Part shown: positions 31,926-43,221 of the stretch, piece by piece
Numbering within the stretch: position 1 is the stretch's first letter
Layout: the number at the start of each line of letters is the position of its first letter
Origin: Nematopogon swammerdamellus
Lineage: Eukaryota > Arthropoda > Insecta > Lepidoptera > Adelidae
Direction: 5' to 3'
NCBI GenBank assembly: GCA_946902875.1
Contig: OX336354.1
Location: 6,545,247-6,609,246, forward strand
DNA: 64,000 nt
Notes under the pieces: model-generated
What the model saw: only the letters and a program-made list of their open reading frames with translations
Databases searched by the model: none
Told to the model about the DNA's origin: nothing
Program-made: the position numbers and the translations under genes

Positions 31926-32864
31926 CAACAATAAACTCTTCTAAATGGAGTGCAGGAGCAATAAATGGTTCATGTCGGCCACCTCCAAAATACCAAACAA
32001 TTATTGTAGCGGGGGGTAGTCTTGTTCGCGTCCGTGACACCGTCCTAAGTCACACGTGCCTCCTGGGTGGTGCCAAATGAACAACAAAATACTTTGTGGT
32101 AGACGGGTCTTCCACCGCCTTCCACCCACGCGGTTCTTCCACCGCGTGGGTGGAAGGCGGTGGAAGACCCGTGTGGTGGGTACCACAAGGTGTTGGTGTA
32201 AACACTCCTGATTCAGCTTGCTGCACTTGTAGGTCAACCGACACCTAGCCGGTCAGGTGGACTTGCGTAGAGGATCGACGGGTCCGAGTCGTGGATTCTG
32301 TGTTCACTCACTCTTCCGAGCATACAGCTACTGTCCGCGAGTCACGGAGGTCAGGGATACCCAGAGAAACAAGGTACCGAAGCCTGCCCGCCGAGATTAG
32401 CTTAGCCCTAGTCGCGTCAGTAGGGGGCCCGAACGTCGCGACTAACCAACGCGAGAAGGCTGCCCCGAGCCAACCAGCGAATAGTCTGCTGATGGTCTCA
32501 GCGGTCCGTGGGGTACACGGGGGTGTTACCGCTGATAACCTGAGGCAGGAATCCGCGACTGTCGCACGGCATAACTGCCTCTCCGATTTGTGCTTTCCTT
32601 TACGCCACGTAATTAAAAACCTCTTAAAACATCATGGCACGAAAAACTAAAGTCAAACGTTGCACTGCGGGTTGTAATAATCCCCCAAGATCGTTCCGCG
32701 TTGACCTCTCCAACATTTGAGGTCTTCGCACACACTTGGTTGCCGTCTCCCATCACCTGGAGTCGGCAAAACCACACTTACTGTTAACATAAAAATATTT
32801 TATCAAAGGCATTTAATAAAAAAGTGTAAACATCAATAACGCTAATCAATAATAACATAGCGAA
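31926..32864. other. No gene apart from a strong palindrome
   Basis: A 119-codon open frame at 32291-32650 lacks recognisable motifs. The palindrome at 32103-32172 is listed separately. Confidence 0.4.
32103..32172. repeat. Perfect 32-bp inverted repeat
   Basis: Arms 32103-32134 and 32141-32172 are exact complements around a 6-nt loop. They are GC-rich, with 'tccaccg' and 'tccaccc' submotifs. No target duplication was found. Confidence 0.92.
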
Positions 32865-33024
32865 ACGGCTATGTAAATAGTTTGTGTTTTCTGTCCAGTT
32901 CAGTGTAGCCGGCACGACCGAAGGGAAGCACTGACGTGGCACCAAGTTCACCCGGTGTTATGGGCTGACATCACGGATATTGTAGGTGATGTAGCCAACC
33001 GTGTCAGTTTCCATAAAAAAAAAA
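32865..33024 (+). repeat. SINE family A, 5'-truncated
   Basis: 'aacggctatgtaaatagttt', 'cagttcagtgtagccggcac' and 'gtgatgtagccaaccgtgtc', followed by an A10 run. It is well preserved. Confidence 0.88.
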
Positions 33025-33065
33025 CGGTTTTTTTCTTCTTCAATTCTACGTGTATATGACAACCA

Positions 33066-33578
33066 CCGCTCTGTTTTTTTCGCATTCGTCCTGAGGTCTG
33101 ACCTTCCGCAAAATATAAAGACCCGTATATATGACCAGTGTGTCCTCCCGGTGATGACGTACGGGTGTGAAACGTGGACTCTGGCGGTCGCTGTTGTCCA
33201 AAGGTTGAAAGTTCCCAGCGAGCAATGGAGCGGGCCATGCTGGGAATATCGCTACGTGATATGGTGCGTAACGAGGCAATCCGCCGACGCACCAAAGTAG
33301 TCGATATTGGACACCGGGTGGCTAAGCTCAAGTAGCAGTGGGCTGGGCACGTTAGCCGAAGAGACGATGACCGTTGGAGTAACCGTGCCATACACTGGCG
33401 GCCGTGGACAGGAAAACGGAGTGTGTGGGGAGACCACCCGCCAGGTGGGACGACGACATCAAGTACGTCGGCGGAAAGCAGTGGTTCCGTAACGCTGAAG
33501 GCCGGGAGGGAGGACTGGAGGAAAATTGGAGAGGCGTATGTCCAGCAGTGGACGCTTACATGCTGACTGACTGACTTG
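33066..33578 (+). pseudogene. RTE-type LINE, C-terminal fragment with frameshifts
   Basis: Translation shows RSDLPQNIKTRIYDQCVLPV then MTYGCETWTL, the palm-distal region of RTE reverse transcriptases. After frame changes it shows the WAGHVSR-type, RPWTGKR and AYVQQWT tail. It ends in TGAC repeats (33560-33578), the RTE 3' terminus. Several indels and a stop near 33330 make it non-functional. It extends about 225 bp further 5' than the copies at 5586 and 53246. Confidence 0.88.
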
Positions 33579-33769
33579 ACTGACCGACTGCTCTGTTTTT
33601 GTATGTACATATTTATTTTAAAAACTAATGAATATTCGAAACCAACATAAGCTCACACTACATCGTATTTCCTACTCGCTATAATAATCCAACGACATAA
33701 TATGCTGAATCTCTGCACCGTCCAAGTGTCAATCCGGCAAGTATTATTGTGTATCAGACCAATATTGAC

Positions 33770-34048
33770 TCAAGTTCTCAACTTGTTTTGCAACCGATCG
33801 GCTAACCTGTTGGTCATGTTTGCTTGAAGTTTGTCAACCAGATGAACGACAGGTCGACGTGCAGGCTCGACGCGTAATGAACTGGCGGCAGACGCGAGTG
33901 CATACACGCTGATTGGATTTACTCCGAATGTCGCATGTAATTGAGCCGCACTTTCAGACGGCCTCTCCGCTGATTCTGCCGGCTTGGTAGACGCCTTGGA
34001 GCCACGGATGGTGCCAGTGCTGAACTTGAAATACGCTAAAAAATTCAC
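33770..34048 (-). CDS. Unrecognised 92-codon open frame (low confidence)
   Basis: Starts MNFLAYFKFSTGT; the middle is Ala/Ser/Glu-rich and the C-terminus is charged (DKLQANMTNRLADRLQNKL). I recognise no family. Codon composition looks more gene-like than most chance frames here, but no splice signals or neighbours support expression. It could be a transposon fragment. Confidence 0.2.
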   Translation of the reverse strand: MNFLAYFKFSTGTIRGSKASTKPAESAERPSESAAQLHATFGVNPISVYALASAASSLRVEPARRPVVHLVDKLQANMTNRLADRLQNKLRT

Positions 34049-34466
34049 GCACTTTCAGACTCGCGCACTGAGGGTTCTTATCTGTGCCACCACACAATGT
34101 ATTCGTGTTATATGTTTTCCAAAATAATTGTGTTTTCGAGAATAACGAAACTCCCAATTAACAACTACAGCAATCAGGCAAACCATTGCTTCTTATTAAA
34201 ATGTTTTTTTTTTAACCAACTACATATATTATACATATCCATCGGAGTTCATCGGTTTCTGAGAAAATTCATAACATGTTTGTCTGTCTTTCATCATTGT
34301 CTGAGTTTTATTTTTGTATACGCTTATATATATTTACGATTTACTATGGTTACTATATGGTTATTATATGTATGTATTATATGTATATATAATATAAATC
34401 TTTGTTTTTCTATTCTTCTATTATCTAAGACTATGTTTTGTTGCACCTACCCTGGTTTTTATATGT

Positions 34467-34560
34467 AAAAAGGGTAGGCTGGCGGAAAATGCCATAGGCA
34501 TTAAGTACTACCTTCTGTACGACTTTATGTGCAATAAACGTTTTTTGATTTGATTTGATA
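34467..34560 (+). repeat. LINE-like 3' tail with (TTTGA)n
   Basis: 'agggtaggctggcggaaaat' followed by 'gtgcaataaacg' and a 'gatttgatttgata' short-repeat end. AATAAA plus a pentanucleotide tail suggests the 3' end of a non-LTR retrotransposon. Confidence 0.45.
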
Positions 34561-35410
34561 TTACATTGTCAAAAAAACCTGTAGTTTTCCTGTAATGTGT
34601 ATCCCTATATATATTGCCTGTGATATATTTTCCTTAATATCTGCCAACCCTATGAAAATCTAAATTGGAGGTTTAGAAACCTAGGAGAACAAGGCGCGCT
34701 CCGCCGCAGGGAACGGTAATTTTTGCACATTTTTAGCTATATCAACTGAACTTAAAATTATGAAAAAATTGAATCATAAAAAATAATAGTTTTAGAATCC
34801 AACAGTCAGCGCTTTCAAATGATATCCGATACGACACGACACGTCGACACCATATTATATTAATTTAAAGTTCTTTTTTTATTGATATCAAACTGACTCC
34901 CCATATTAGCCTAAAATAAATATGTATCTAGTTATTGACGATATATTTGCACTTCATCAAGATCTATCATGATGACAAATTTCAAGTGTCTTACGTTACT
35001 TATTTTTCAAGTAAAACCTCTGTAACAGACTGACGGACACGGGAGTGGGGTTGAGGTTAGGTCTTATAAGGTTCCGTTTATAACTAAAAACGTTTAACCC
35101 TAAAAATCAAATGAACCCATCACCAACATCCGTTCACAGTCTTAGATAAAGAAATTAGAAACACATTCTCATACAAAATCACAGGGAAAAGTGTCGCCGA
35201 GTCAGCGTTTGCTACCATATCACTCCAGATACTAACGACTGTCGTATAGTGTTCTATTATTTAACTGCGCACTTGGGCATCGTATCGTCACACGACTGGC
35301 GCGGTTTCAGTCGCTGGAAAGCAAATAAAGGCATACTCAAAGCTGTACCGTCTCTATACAGGACTACTCGTGTAGAGAACGGTACGTTATTTCAACTGCA
35401 TATGTACATA

Positions 35411-36066
35411 TCGCTAGCTGAAAGCGATAGTGGGTTATCTTAAAAAAAGTAGTTTTGAGATAAACACATTTTTAGTTTTCTTAAGTTCTAACTTTATTAT
35501 ATATTTTTATTTTAAATTAGAATCACGATTGTTTAATAGATAAAACGCTTATTTTCCTGATTTAATTGTTTTGAAAAATATAAACCTTCATTTTCATAGT
35601 TAATTTTATGAAAATCTGAAAAAATCGGGAAATAACCCACTGTTGTACTAAACCAGTGCCTTGACAGTTTGACGTAGGGATGGGCGGTACAGTTATTTTT
35701 CTAATGCAACAGTGAGTTGTGAGCAACTGTGGGTTAAGTTTCAAATTGCATAAATAACTCAGTCTTGCTTTTAACTTTTAGCAATTACTTGTAATAGCTA
35801 TGCTGTTGTGTTTGAAATTGTATAAATAACTCAGTGAAATAACTCAGTGTTGCTTTTTTTTTAGATTTTTTTTTAGAAGTTACCATTAACCCTGTGTTGC
35901 ATTATGAAAACCTAAAATTCAACATTGAGTTATCGTTATAAGGGGGATTTCTTTTTCTGGAAACCTACTGTGGTCTTGGATGGACCTCGATTTACTCGAT
36001 ATTTCTGTATACTTAACTCAAAATCGACTTTTGGGCAGATAACCCACTATTGCTTTCAGATAGCGA
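35411..36066. mobile_element. 656-bp TIR element flanked by TA
   Basis: Ends are about 31-bp inverted repeats ('tcgctagctgaaagcgatag' at the left) with two mismatches. TA flanks both sides (35409-35410, 36067-36068). 'ataactcagt' recurs internally. There is no transposase, so it is non-autonomous, Tc1/mariner-like by its TA flanks. Confidence 0.8.
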
Positions 36067-36392
36067 TATATCTATCACTTGCGGCCATTTAAATACCGAG
36101 TACGGAACTGCGCGTAGCCAAGCCGGCCCGAGTTGACTGCTTCCAAGATGGCGGTGCATATTATTCAAAACATTTTCTCAACTTCTAAAATTACAAACTG
36201 GCGTGTACGTTATGAATTATTTTGTTGTTCCGCGATTTTTAGGGTTCCGTACCCCGAAACTCAAAACTCCACTGCACTCCTCGTAACTTGCGGTACATAC
36301 ATAGTTTTGCTGTACTAGTGGAGTAACCGGAAGTGTTAATGAAGCGAGTAATCAATATGAATACAAAATGCAGACAAGGACTGACGCACCCG

Positions 36393-36412
36393 CACACACA
36401 CACACACACACA
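36393..36412. repeat. CA microsatellite
   Basis: (CA)10 followed by CA-rich imperfect repeats. Confidence 0.9.
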
Positions 36413-38152
36413 CCCACATAGCTTCATCTTCACACTTTCAACGTTACATTTGACATACACCTCCTACACATCCATACCCTCCCTCATACCCGCACACCCA
36501 ACCTCACACAAACGCCCTCGCTCACAAACATGCACACACACATTATTATTACTATTACTTTTTGGATTTTATATAACTATTTTCTTTTTCTTTCTTTTTA
36601 TATAATATAAAATAATGACTATTTATACGCAAGATTGGCGCCACCTAGATAGGCAGGTCCCATCTGAAAAATAGCGCAGTTGGCACTATTCTAGCGAGAG
36701 TGCCAATTTGCAACATGCTGAGATGGGACCTATTGGCATGTTTTACCATAATGTTGAATTGTTAATTTGTAATGTGTTTTTATGTGCTAATAAATCAATT
36801 TTCCACTCACTATCAGTGTAGACGCAATCGGTAGAGCAGAGTGGAGGTGAAGCTCTATCATACATACTCCACCATTCGCTCGCTCTACTCTAACTACCAC
36901 TCGTCCGCCACTCTACGTGCGTAGACACGTGTTTGGGCTAACTAAATAGTAGCTTGCCCACTGTCAGGGCTATTCATATGCTGAACGAGCTTAATAAGAA
37001 GGCAGAGTTTATTTAATAACAGCCTAGGTAAATTTAATAAGAGACATGCGTAAGTTAAGTTAGACTAGTAAAAACGATCCTGTCAATCTTAACGATCCTG
37101 TCAATCTTGCGCTCTATCAACTACGTTTGTGTGTGAACGGCACTCTACCGTGGGTAAAATAGTAGGTAGTGCACTCTACCGCTTACTCAACTTATGTAAA
37201 CTGGACTTTGTCCCTTTCAGCACACCAGAAATAGGTACGAAGAAATATAATGTTATTTTTATAGCAAGTCGCATCCTGCGAAAGAGCACTATGGAAAGAC
37301 GACAAGAAAGCCAAACGCACTTGGAATTCCGGTGAAGAATTCCGAATATACACACGTATTGCAATAAAACGGATATCGGAAAATGATCCTATTCGAAAAC
37401 GGCACAGTGACAAATTCTTGCACACAGAAAAATAAGCATAAACAAGTAGTGTCAGCGTGCAATGAACTGAGTTGTAAATTTGTTGATAAGCCCGCATAAT
37501 AAACCTACGAAAACCCACGAAAATTATGGCCAAGCCTCAGGCGGAGTTAGTTTTTACAGGTTCATTATCGATGTTAGCGACGCGTGCACACCTGTGACTC
37601 AACTCTCACATGACTGCTCTCACCTTCGCTGTACGCCTGGTAGAGCGAGATAGGGCGATATGTACCACAAATTTCTTTATACACATGTAATTTTTGTCAT
37701 GTTATATTTCCCAAATCGAAATAGTATTCATTAGATTTTGCCTTAGAATTCGCGTATTTACATATTTTGAGGTAGAATTACGTCCTAGATTTCGGGCTTT
37801 ATGAAGTGGCTATTACCTGATATTTGCTACAGACACAGTCTTGTAATAATAAATAACTAAAATTGATTAGTTGAAATTAATGTATCACCGATAAAGTGAA
37901 GATCAGAAAGTTTCCATCACGTTCTCGCTGGAAAGATCCTAGCTCCTTTTATTACTAGCTAGAAGGCAGCGAACGGAACTAAATTAACGTTGTTTTACGT
38001 CTGACGTAAAACTAAATTACTTTTAATTTACAGCCCGCTTCCTCGAAGGCACGTGTATGCACAGTGGCGTAACTATTGGTGATTAAGGTCTAGGCAATAG
38101 CGGGGGCTTTCATCACCGGGGGAAGACCTCTGATACATTGAAATAATTAGTC

Positions 38153-38431
38153 TCAGAAATTTGGCTTCGAAACTGGTCTGGCTTTGAATGGAGTCCCAAA
38201 TATTCTCCCACTGAAGGAGCCTCCAATCTCTCTGTAGTCTTCTTCGAGAATGATTGGACGCAATTCTTTGCTGACCGAAAGAACATCTCTCTCCGCGTCT
38301 TTCACAATAAAATCACAATGGTAGCTATTATCAAATTGACTGCCACATTTGCGGGACTCGAACAGTTTGTCACCACATTGTGGCCACATTAATACAACGT
38401 GCTCGTAGATGCGCAAATGTATAAGCATCAC
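38153..38431 (-). CDS. Unrecognised 92-codon open frame (low confidence)
   Basis: The minus strand encodes a protein starting MMLIHLRIYEHVV with a Cys-containing centre and the segment FIVKDAERDVLSVSKEL. Composition looks protein-like with balanced hydrophobic and charged residues. I cannot name a family and see no splice context. It could be a gene or transposon fragment. Confidence 0.25.
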   Translation of the reverse strand: MMLIHLRIYEHVVLMWPQCGDKLFESRKCGSQFDNSYHCDFIVKDAERDVLSVSKELRPIILEEDYREIGGSFSGRIFGTPFKARPVSKPNF

Positions 38432-40061
38432 TTCCTTCTATTTCACGCGTCTAAAGTTTGGCAACAGGGTCTTACTTCCCTACCCGCAGAAAGTTTCTGC
38501 ATACAATTTGTGTGTATGTATTTGGGTAAGCAAAAACATGGGCATGCATGGCGAATGAAGTTCTGATTTAATTTAACTTGACGCGGGCGTGTGCTTGTTA
38601 TTCCTACGTAATTAAAACTCGATGCCACCAGGCTCGCATGGTGTCGATAAAGTTTCATCTTGCGAGGTGTACGCGGATGTCAGTCAACTCTTTGTTGAGT
38701 GTGTTGGTGCACGAATTTCCGGTATTGTCGGTTATCTGAGTGTAAACGTCGAAATAAACGAATTTATACATATTTAAATTTTAAATGTGAGTGGAAGAGT
38801 CGGAAACGGTCGCCCTAGCTAGACGCACGTACCTAGATCGGACATGTGCTCAAAAAGGGTCAAGTGCGTAGTACCAGTAACCGACTAGGATATAGTATGA
38901 AGAACATAATGAGAGTGGAAGAGGCGGCAGAGGTGTGTCAGGATTGTGGCAAGTAGCGATCCGTTGTCTCTGCCTACTCCACTGGGAAACAGGCGTGACG
39001 ACGGCGCTATTCAATTTTAAACGTCAAGAAATAATTTATGACGCTCAAGCCAAATTTGATTCAGGATGAGGAATCATCTTATGTATATGCAGTAGCATAG
39101 CGAACCCTATATACATTTTACTGATATGGTAATCTGTCATTTTGATAAATTCACGATCTCGTGCGCGTCATAGGCTGGCACAGTTGCATTCATCAAGTGA
39201 TATGATGAATAATTGTCTCCTGGCACCATTACTTAGTTACTTCAACGCCTGGTACATATTTTAGGGAAGCGCGTGATGAGAGAGTAACTGAGAATATCCA
39301 CAGGCAGGAGGGAACGTAGGGAATATGGCGGCCATTTATTCGCAAGGCCGGAGGTGCGGGCTAGCTGAGACGAACGCGTCTCTGGCTACAATAAAAGTAT
39401 ACATGTTTACTTTTATATAGGTCTCGGCGCAGTGATCTGAATGACGAGTTTTGCAACAAGTTTTTACCTAACCCAATGGGAGTTCCCTCCCGCGGAAGTG
39501 GGAGAGCATTTTGTAGGGGTATCTCTTATAAATAAATTAATACCAAGTTATGGTGGTTGTGTAAAGGTTGGAGCGGGGAAGGGAAAGAAAGAAAAACATA
39601 TTTTAGCAATAATACAACAATTGAAAATGTAAACAAGCTGTGAAAAAAAAAAACATTTGCGAGAGAAAAATTTTATTTCTTCCTATTCCTGCGTGTTCAG
39701 AGACCAAGAGAGTCAGACCATTATGCCTGGTTGACACGATGCGAGTTCACGCACGAGAAATGATTCTCGAACGCATTCACGCACCGTGTAGACAGTTCTC
39801 GCAAGCTCGCATGCGTGCACGAACGCAGCGTCGTTCGCGCGCGAACGAGTTCATGCATGTTTATTAGTTGGCGTTCGAGAGGAGCGTCTCGCACGAAGTT
39901 TGTTGGTGCAAAAAAGTTTTCTTAGTGGTTTTTGGTTGTTTACGGCACCATGACAAAGTGGACTGATCTGCAAATGATTGAGTTATCTTTATATAATATA
40001 CTTATCCATTTCCTTATCCACATAGATCTCAGATGACTCCCTTCTTATATTACTAAGTGGT

Positions 40062-40638
40062 AGGGTTTAACCCGCCCGGGTTAGTACCACCGCACTGAAT
40101 GAAAGGTCAGTCGAAACGGCTACCTATGTAAATAGTTTGTATTTTCCGTCCAGTTGAGTGTAGCCGACACGACCGAAGGGAAGCACTGACATGGCACCTA
40201 GTTCACCAATGTGTTATGGGCTGACATCACGGATGTTGTAGGTCTATGTAAATAGTTTGTATTTTTCGTCCAGTTCAGTGTAGCCGACACGACCGAAGGG
40301 AAGCACTGACATGGCACCTAGTTCACCAATGTGTTATGGGCTGACATCACGGATGTTGTAGGTCTATGTAAATAGTTTGTATTTTTCGTCCAGTTCAGTG
40401 TAGCCGACACGACCGAAGGGAAGCACTGACATGGCACCTAGTTCACCAATGTGTTATGGGCTGACATCACGGATGTTGTAGGTCTATGTAAATAGTTTGT
40501 ATTTTTCGTCCAGTTCAGTGTAGCCGACACGACCGAAGGGAAGCACTGACATGGCACCTAGTTCACCAATGTGTTATGGGCTGACATCACGGATGTTGTA
40601 GGTAATGTAGCCAACCGTGTCAGTTTCTATAAAAAAAA
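40062..40638 (+). repeat. SINE family A with internal tandem amplification
   Basis: 5'-truncated copy starting near 'ggtttaacccgcccgggtta' with the 'accaccgcactgaatgaaag' block, ending 'gtagccaaccgtgtcagttt' and an A8 run. Its 120-bp 3' segment is present four times in tandem. Confidence 0.9.
40124..40603 (+). repeat. 4 x 120-bp tandem repeat within a SINE
   Basis: Units start 'ctatgtaaatagtttgtat' at 40124, 40244, 40364 and 40484. Units 2-4 look identical; unit 1 differs at a few sites ('ttttccgtccagttgag' against 'tttttcgtccagttcag'). Confidence 0.97.
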
Positions 40639-40904
40639 GATCTTTTCTGTTTTTTCTTCTTTATTTTGTTTCATATCAAACGCCGTGTTATAATAAACGC
40701 TAAAATTGTACCAATACACGCCAAACCTTCGTCTACAGACTCCATTTTTGCAACTGTCAAAACAGAGAAACACAGACGAGCTCGAACGAGATGTGGAATA
40801 GTGTAAACAGTTCCACGAACGCTTCACGAATGCGAGTTTTCTCGTTCGAGAAGGCGGCGTGCTTCTCGTGCGTGAAACCTCGCATCGTGTCAACGTACCA
40901 TTAT

Positions 40905-42130
40905 ACTAGCCTACCTATGGTTGCTTTGCTTGCTAGGCCGGTGGCCGTTTTCGAACCACCCAACCTCCAGCTTTTCATCCAGATACATCTTGGAGTCCTT
41001 TGAAATGAACGTAAAAAGACATACAGCATAACCTTCAAATAAAATAAAATCAAATCCATTTATTTGCCCACATTATCAACAACCAGCATTAAAATCGTGA
41101 TCTTGAGGCATCGTCATTTTACCTTCGCGCACCACCGAATGTCAACGTGTAACATTAGTACCATTTACCCACATACCACATACCATTACCTAGGCGGGAA
41201 CGGTGCCACAAATTTGTATCGGCCATTTATACCATTCACATAACAATTCCTCTTCGGTGAACGCGAATAACTCGAAGGTCATGGGGTTAATCCCATTCTT
41301 GTGATTCGTCGTACCCGGGCAGCAGACGAGAAACAGAGTGGCCCAAAGTTGGGCAACTCGTTAAAATTAGAGTCTCCGCGCCGCCGCCGGCGGCGGGCGC
41401 GGGCGCGACCCCGCGACCAACAGCGGCGGGCGGGGTGTCTGCACTAGCTAGAGAGAGGCACTTGTCACGTGAGACGATAAAAATAAAATCCTCCTTGGAG
41501 CATTTTGCAGTTTTTACGAGGAATGTAGGTTTCGAGTTGTATTAAGTGGCTGTAGGCTAGGCTCTATAGCCATTTCATACAATCTAAAATAGTAAAGGGA
41601 GAAATACTCGATATTCTAGGACTACGGAAATGACGTATGCGAGAACTACGGATTTTACGTACCTAATTATGCGAAACTACACATCATTTACTTTTTGTTT
41701 TGACATCAAATGGTTGCTAAGTATGACAACCCGAGCTGCGGTCTAGCGAACCTCCACTCATGGACGTAGAAAGAAATATTCTTGCTTTCACTTCGTCTAA
41801 CTAAACCGACAACCTAAGCTGAGTTCTAGCGACGACGTATTCTACGTAAAAAGGTCGAGTTACTGACACAACCTTGTTTTTAGTCCCGTACCTCAAAAGA
41901 GGAAAAAATTTAACCCTTATTTATACGATAACTCTGGTGTCTGTATGTCACACCTTATTATTTTCTCCGAATCTACTGGACGAAAAAAGTTGTTTGGTAT
42001 CTACATAGGTATATAGACTTAATCACGGACAGATAGTGTTCGCCAATCCTGTAAAAAATCCTATCCATCAGTCGTTCCTTTTCCAAATTTACCTCGGGAT
42101 CACTGCACAAGACGGCGTTCCAAGCTCCAA
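40905..42130. other. No supported gene
   Basis: A GC-rich palindromic patch at 41380-41430 ('cgccgccgccggcggcggg') and, near 41885, 'cccgtacctcaaaag', which resembles common moth repeats. Nothing further was found. Confidence 0.4.
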
Positions 42131-42371
42131 ATGAAGGAGCGACCAGCGCGCCTGCGTGAAAAATGTGAAAATAACAAAAGCTATCAAATATTGCTCTCTT
42201 CGAAAAATTTTCTCAAGGAATCTGCAGCCGTGCTGAATATGGAAAAGAAAATTATTGCACAACGACACAACGACCGTGTCGCGTACCTGGCCATTTGTAC
42301 TGAAGCATGCAGCATTGAAGAAGAGGAGGCGCCGCCAGAAGACGACCCAAAGAGCTTACCGCCGCCGTGCT
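42131..42371 (+). CDS. Candidate host exon (low confidence)
   Basis: Open frame MKERPARLREKCENN... through AYLAICTEACSIEEEEAPPE, with coding-like composition (basic N-terminal half, then an acidic Glu/Asp-rich segment). It runs directly into GTGAGT at 42372-42377, a strong 5' splice site. The frame is open upstream of the ATG, so an internal exon is possible. I did not identify a clear 3' splice site. It shows no similarity to the repeats in this window. Function unknown. Confidence 0.3.
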
Positions 42372-42727
42372 GTGAGTACATTCCAATCCCTCCTTTTTCC
42401 TGCGTATTATTTTTCAGTGTCTTCATCGTACATCAGCTTGATTTTCTTTTCTTATTAAAATATATTTCATACAGTCCACTGTTCTCACCAACAGATAGTG
42501 TAAATGATCAAATGTAGATTTTGGGGGACAAATTGGAAAGTTAAAAAAAAATATTTTTAAGTGCATCATGTGACGTATCAATAAGTATGCAGCCACCACC
42601 CACTCTAGCCTTCCCTTAACATTGTTAAAAGCAACATCGAAAAACGCGGAAACAATGGAAACATTTACGTGCATACCTACATACACCTGCTGCTCCGAAC
42701 GGTGAGTTCGGAACCGGTGTAAAACTC

Positions 42728-42972
42728 TAGGTAGCCTCAAATTGTAGCCGACTGGGTTGGTACTTGGTACCACCGCACTGAACGTAAGATTGCCGCATAA
42801 CAGCCTCGCCTGTGCTGTTCTCCTTGTCCATTATATTATAACCAGCAATCCAAAGGGAAGCCTCTGGTGTGGCATCTAACTTTTCGGAGCTGATATTGAC
42901 TGGTTGGAGCATGTGCTTTGGCCCCTCTGAGGCAGCCCCCAATAATACAGGACTACATAAAAAATAAAAAAA
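42728..42972 (+). repeat. SINE family B copy
   Basis: 'attgtagccgactgggttgg', 'accaccgcactgaacgtaag', 'gagcatgtgctttggcccct', then an A-rich tail. Confidence 0.85.
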
Positions 42973-43221
42973 CTGTTTTAAAAAACTTGGCACCGACTTC
43001 AAAAAACAACTAGAACTGAAAAGTGTTAAATAATATTTTGATTCATATTCGGACCCTTGACTTGAAGGGGGTACAAAATCACAAAAGGGGTCCATCTATC
43101 AATTTTCAGGTGTGCTTTTGTACCGCCTTCAATTCAAGGGTCCCAATATGAATCAAAATATGATATAACACTTTTCAGTTCTAGTTGTTTTTTGAAGTCG
43201 GTGCAATGTTTTTTATAACAG
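42973..43221. repeat. Long inverted repeat (hairpin element)
   Basis: Arms of about 95 bp: 'caccgacttcaaaaaacaac' at 42991 is mirrored at 43184-43203, and 'attcatattcggacccttg' is mirrored near 43135-43155. The arms have small indels. A related 'gaacctcctccttttgaaat' end near 43840-43860 suggests a larger TIR element spanning about 42990-43870. Confidence 0.75.

Larger units (their letters stand above)
33579..35410. other. No supported gene
   Basis: AT-rich with two items noted separately: a minus-strand open frame (33770-34048) and a LINE-like 3' tail (34467-34560). Confidence 0.4.
36069..39729. other. No supported gene in 3.7 kb
   Basis: Contains a CA microsatellite (36393-36412) and a fragment at 36310-36360 and 36810-36960 sharing 'gagtaaccgg' and 'gtgtagacgca' blocks with 50632-50775 (an unnamed dispersed repeat). 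One open frame at 38153-38431 is listed separately. Confidence 0.4.
39730..40893. mobile_element. TIR element containing a SINE
   Basis: Ends share inverted 'ttgacacgatgcgag' followed by 'ttcacgcacgagaa'-type sequence (one gap). ACCATTAT occurs on both sides (39717-39724 and 40897-40904), which would suit an 8-bp hAT-type duplication, but the TIRs do not match right up to it, so boundaries and superfamily are uncertain. The interior holds no gene. The SINE at 40062-40638 inserted into it later. Confidence 0.6.
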
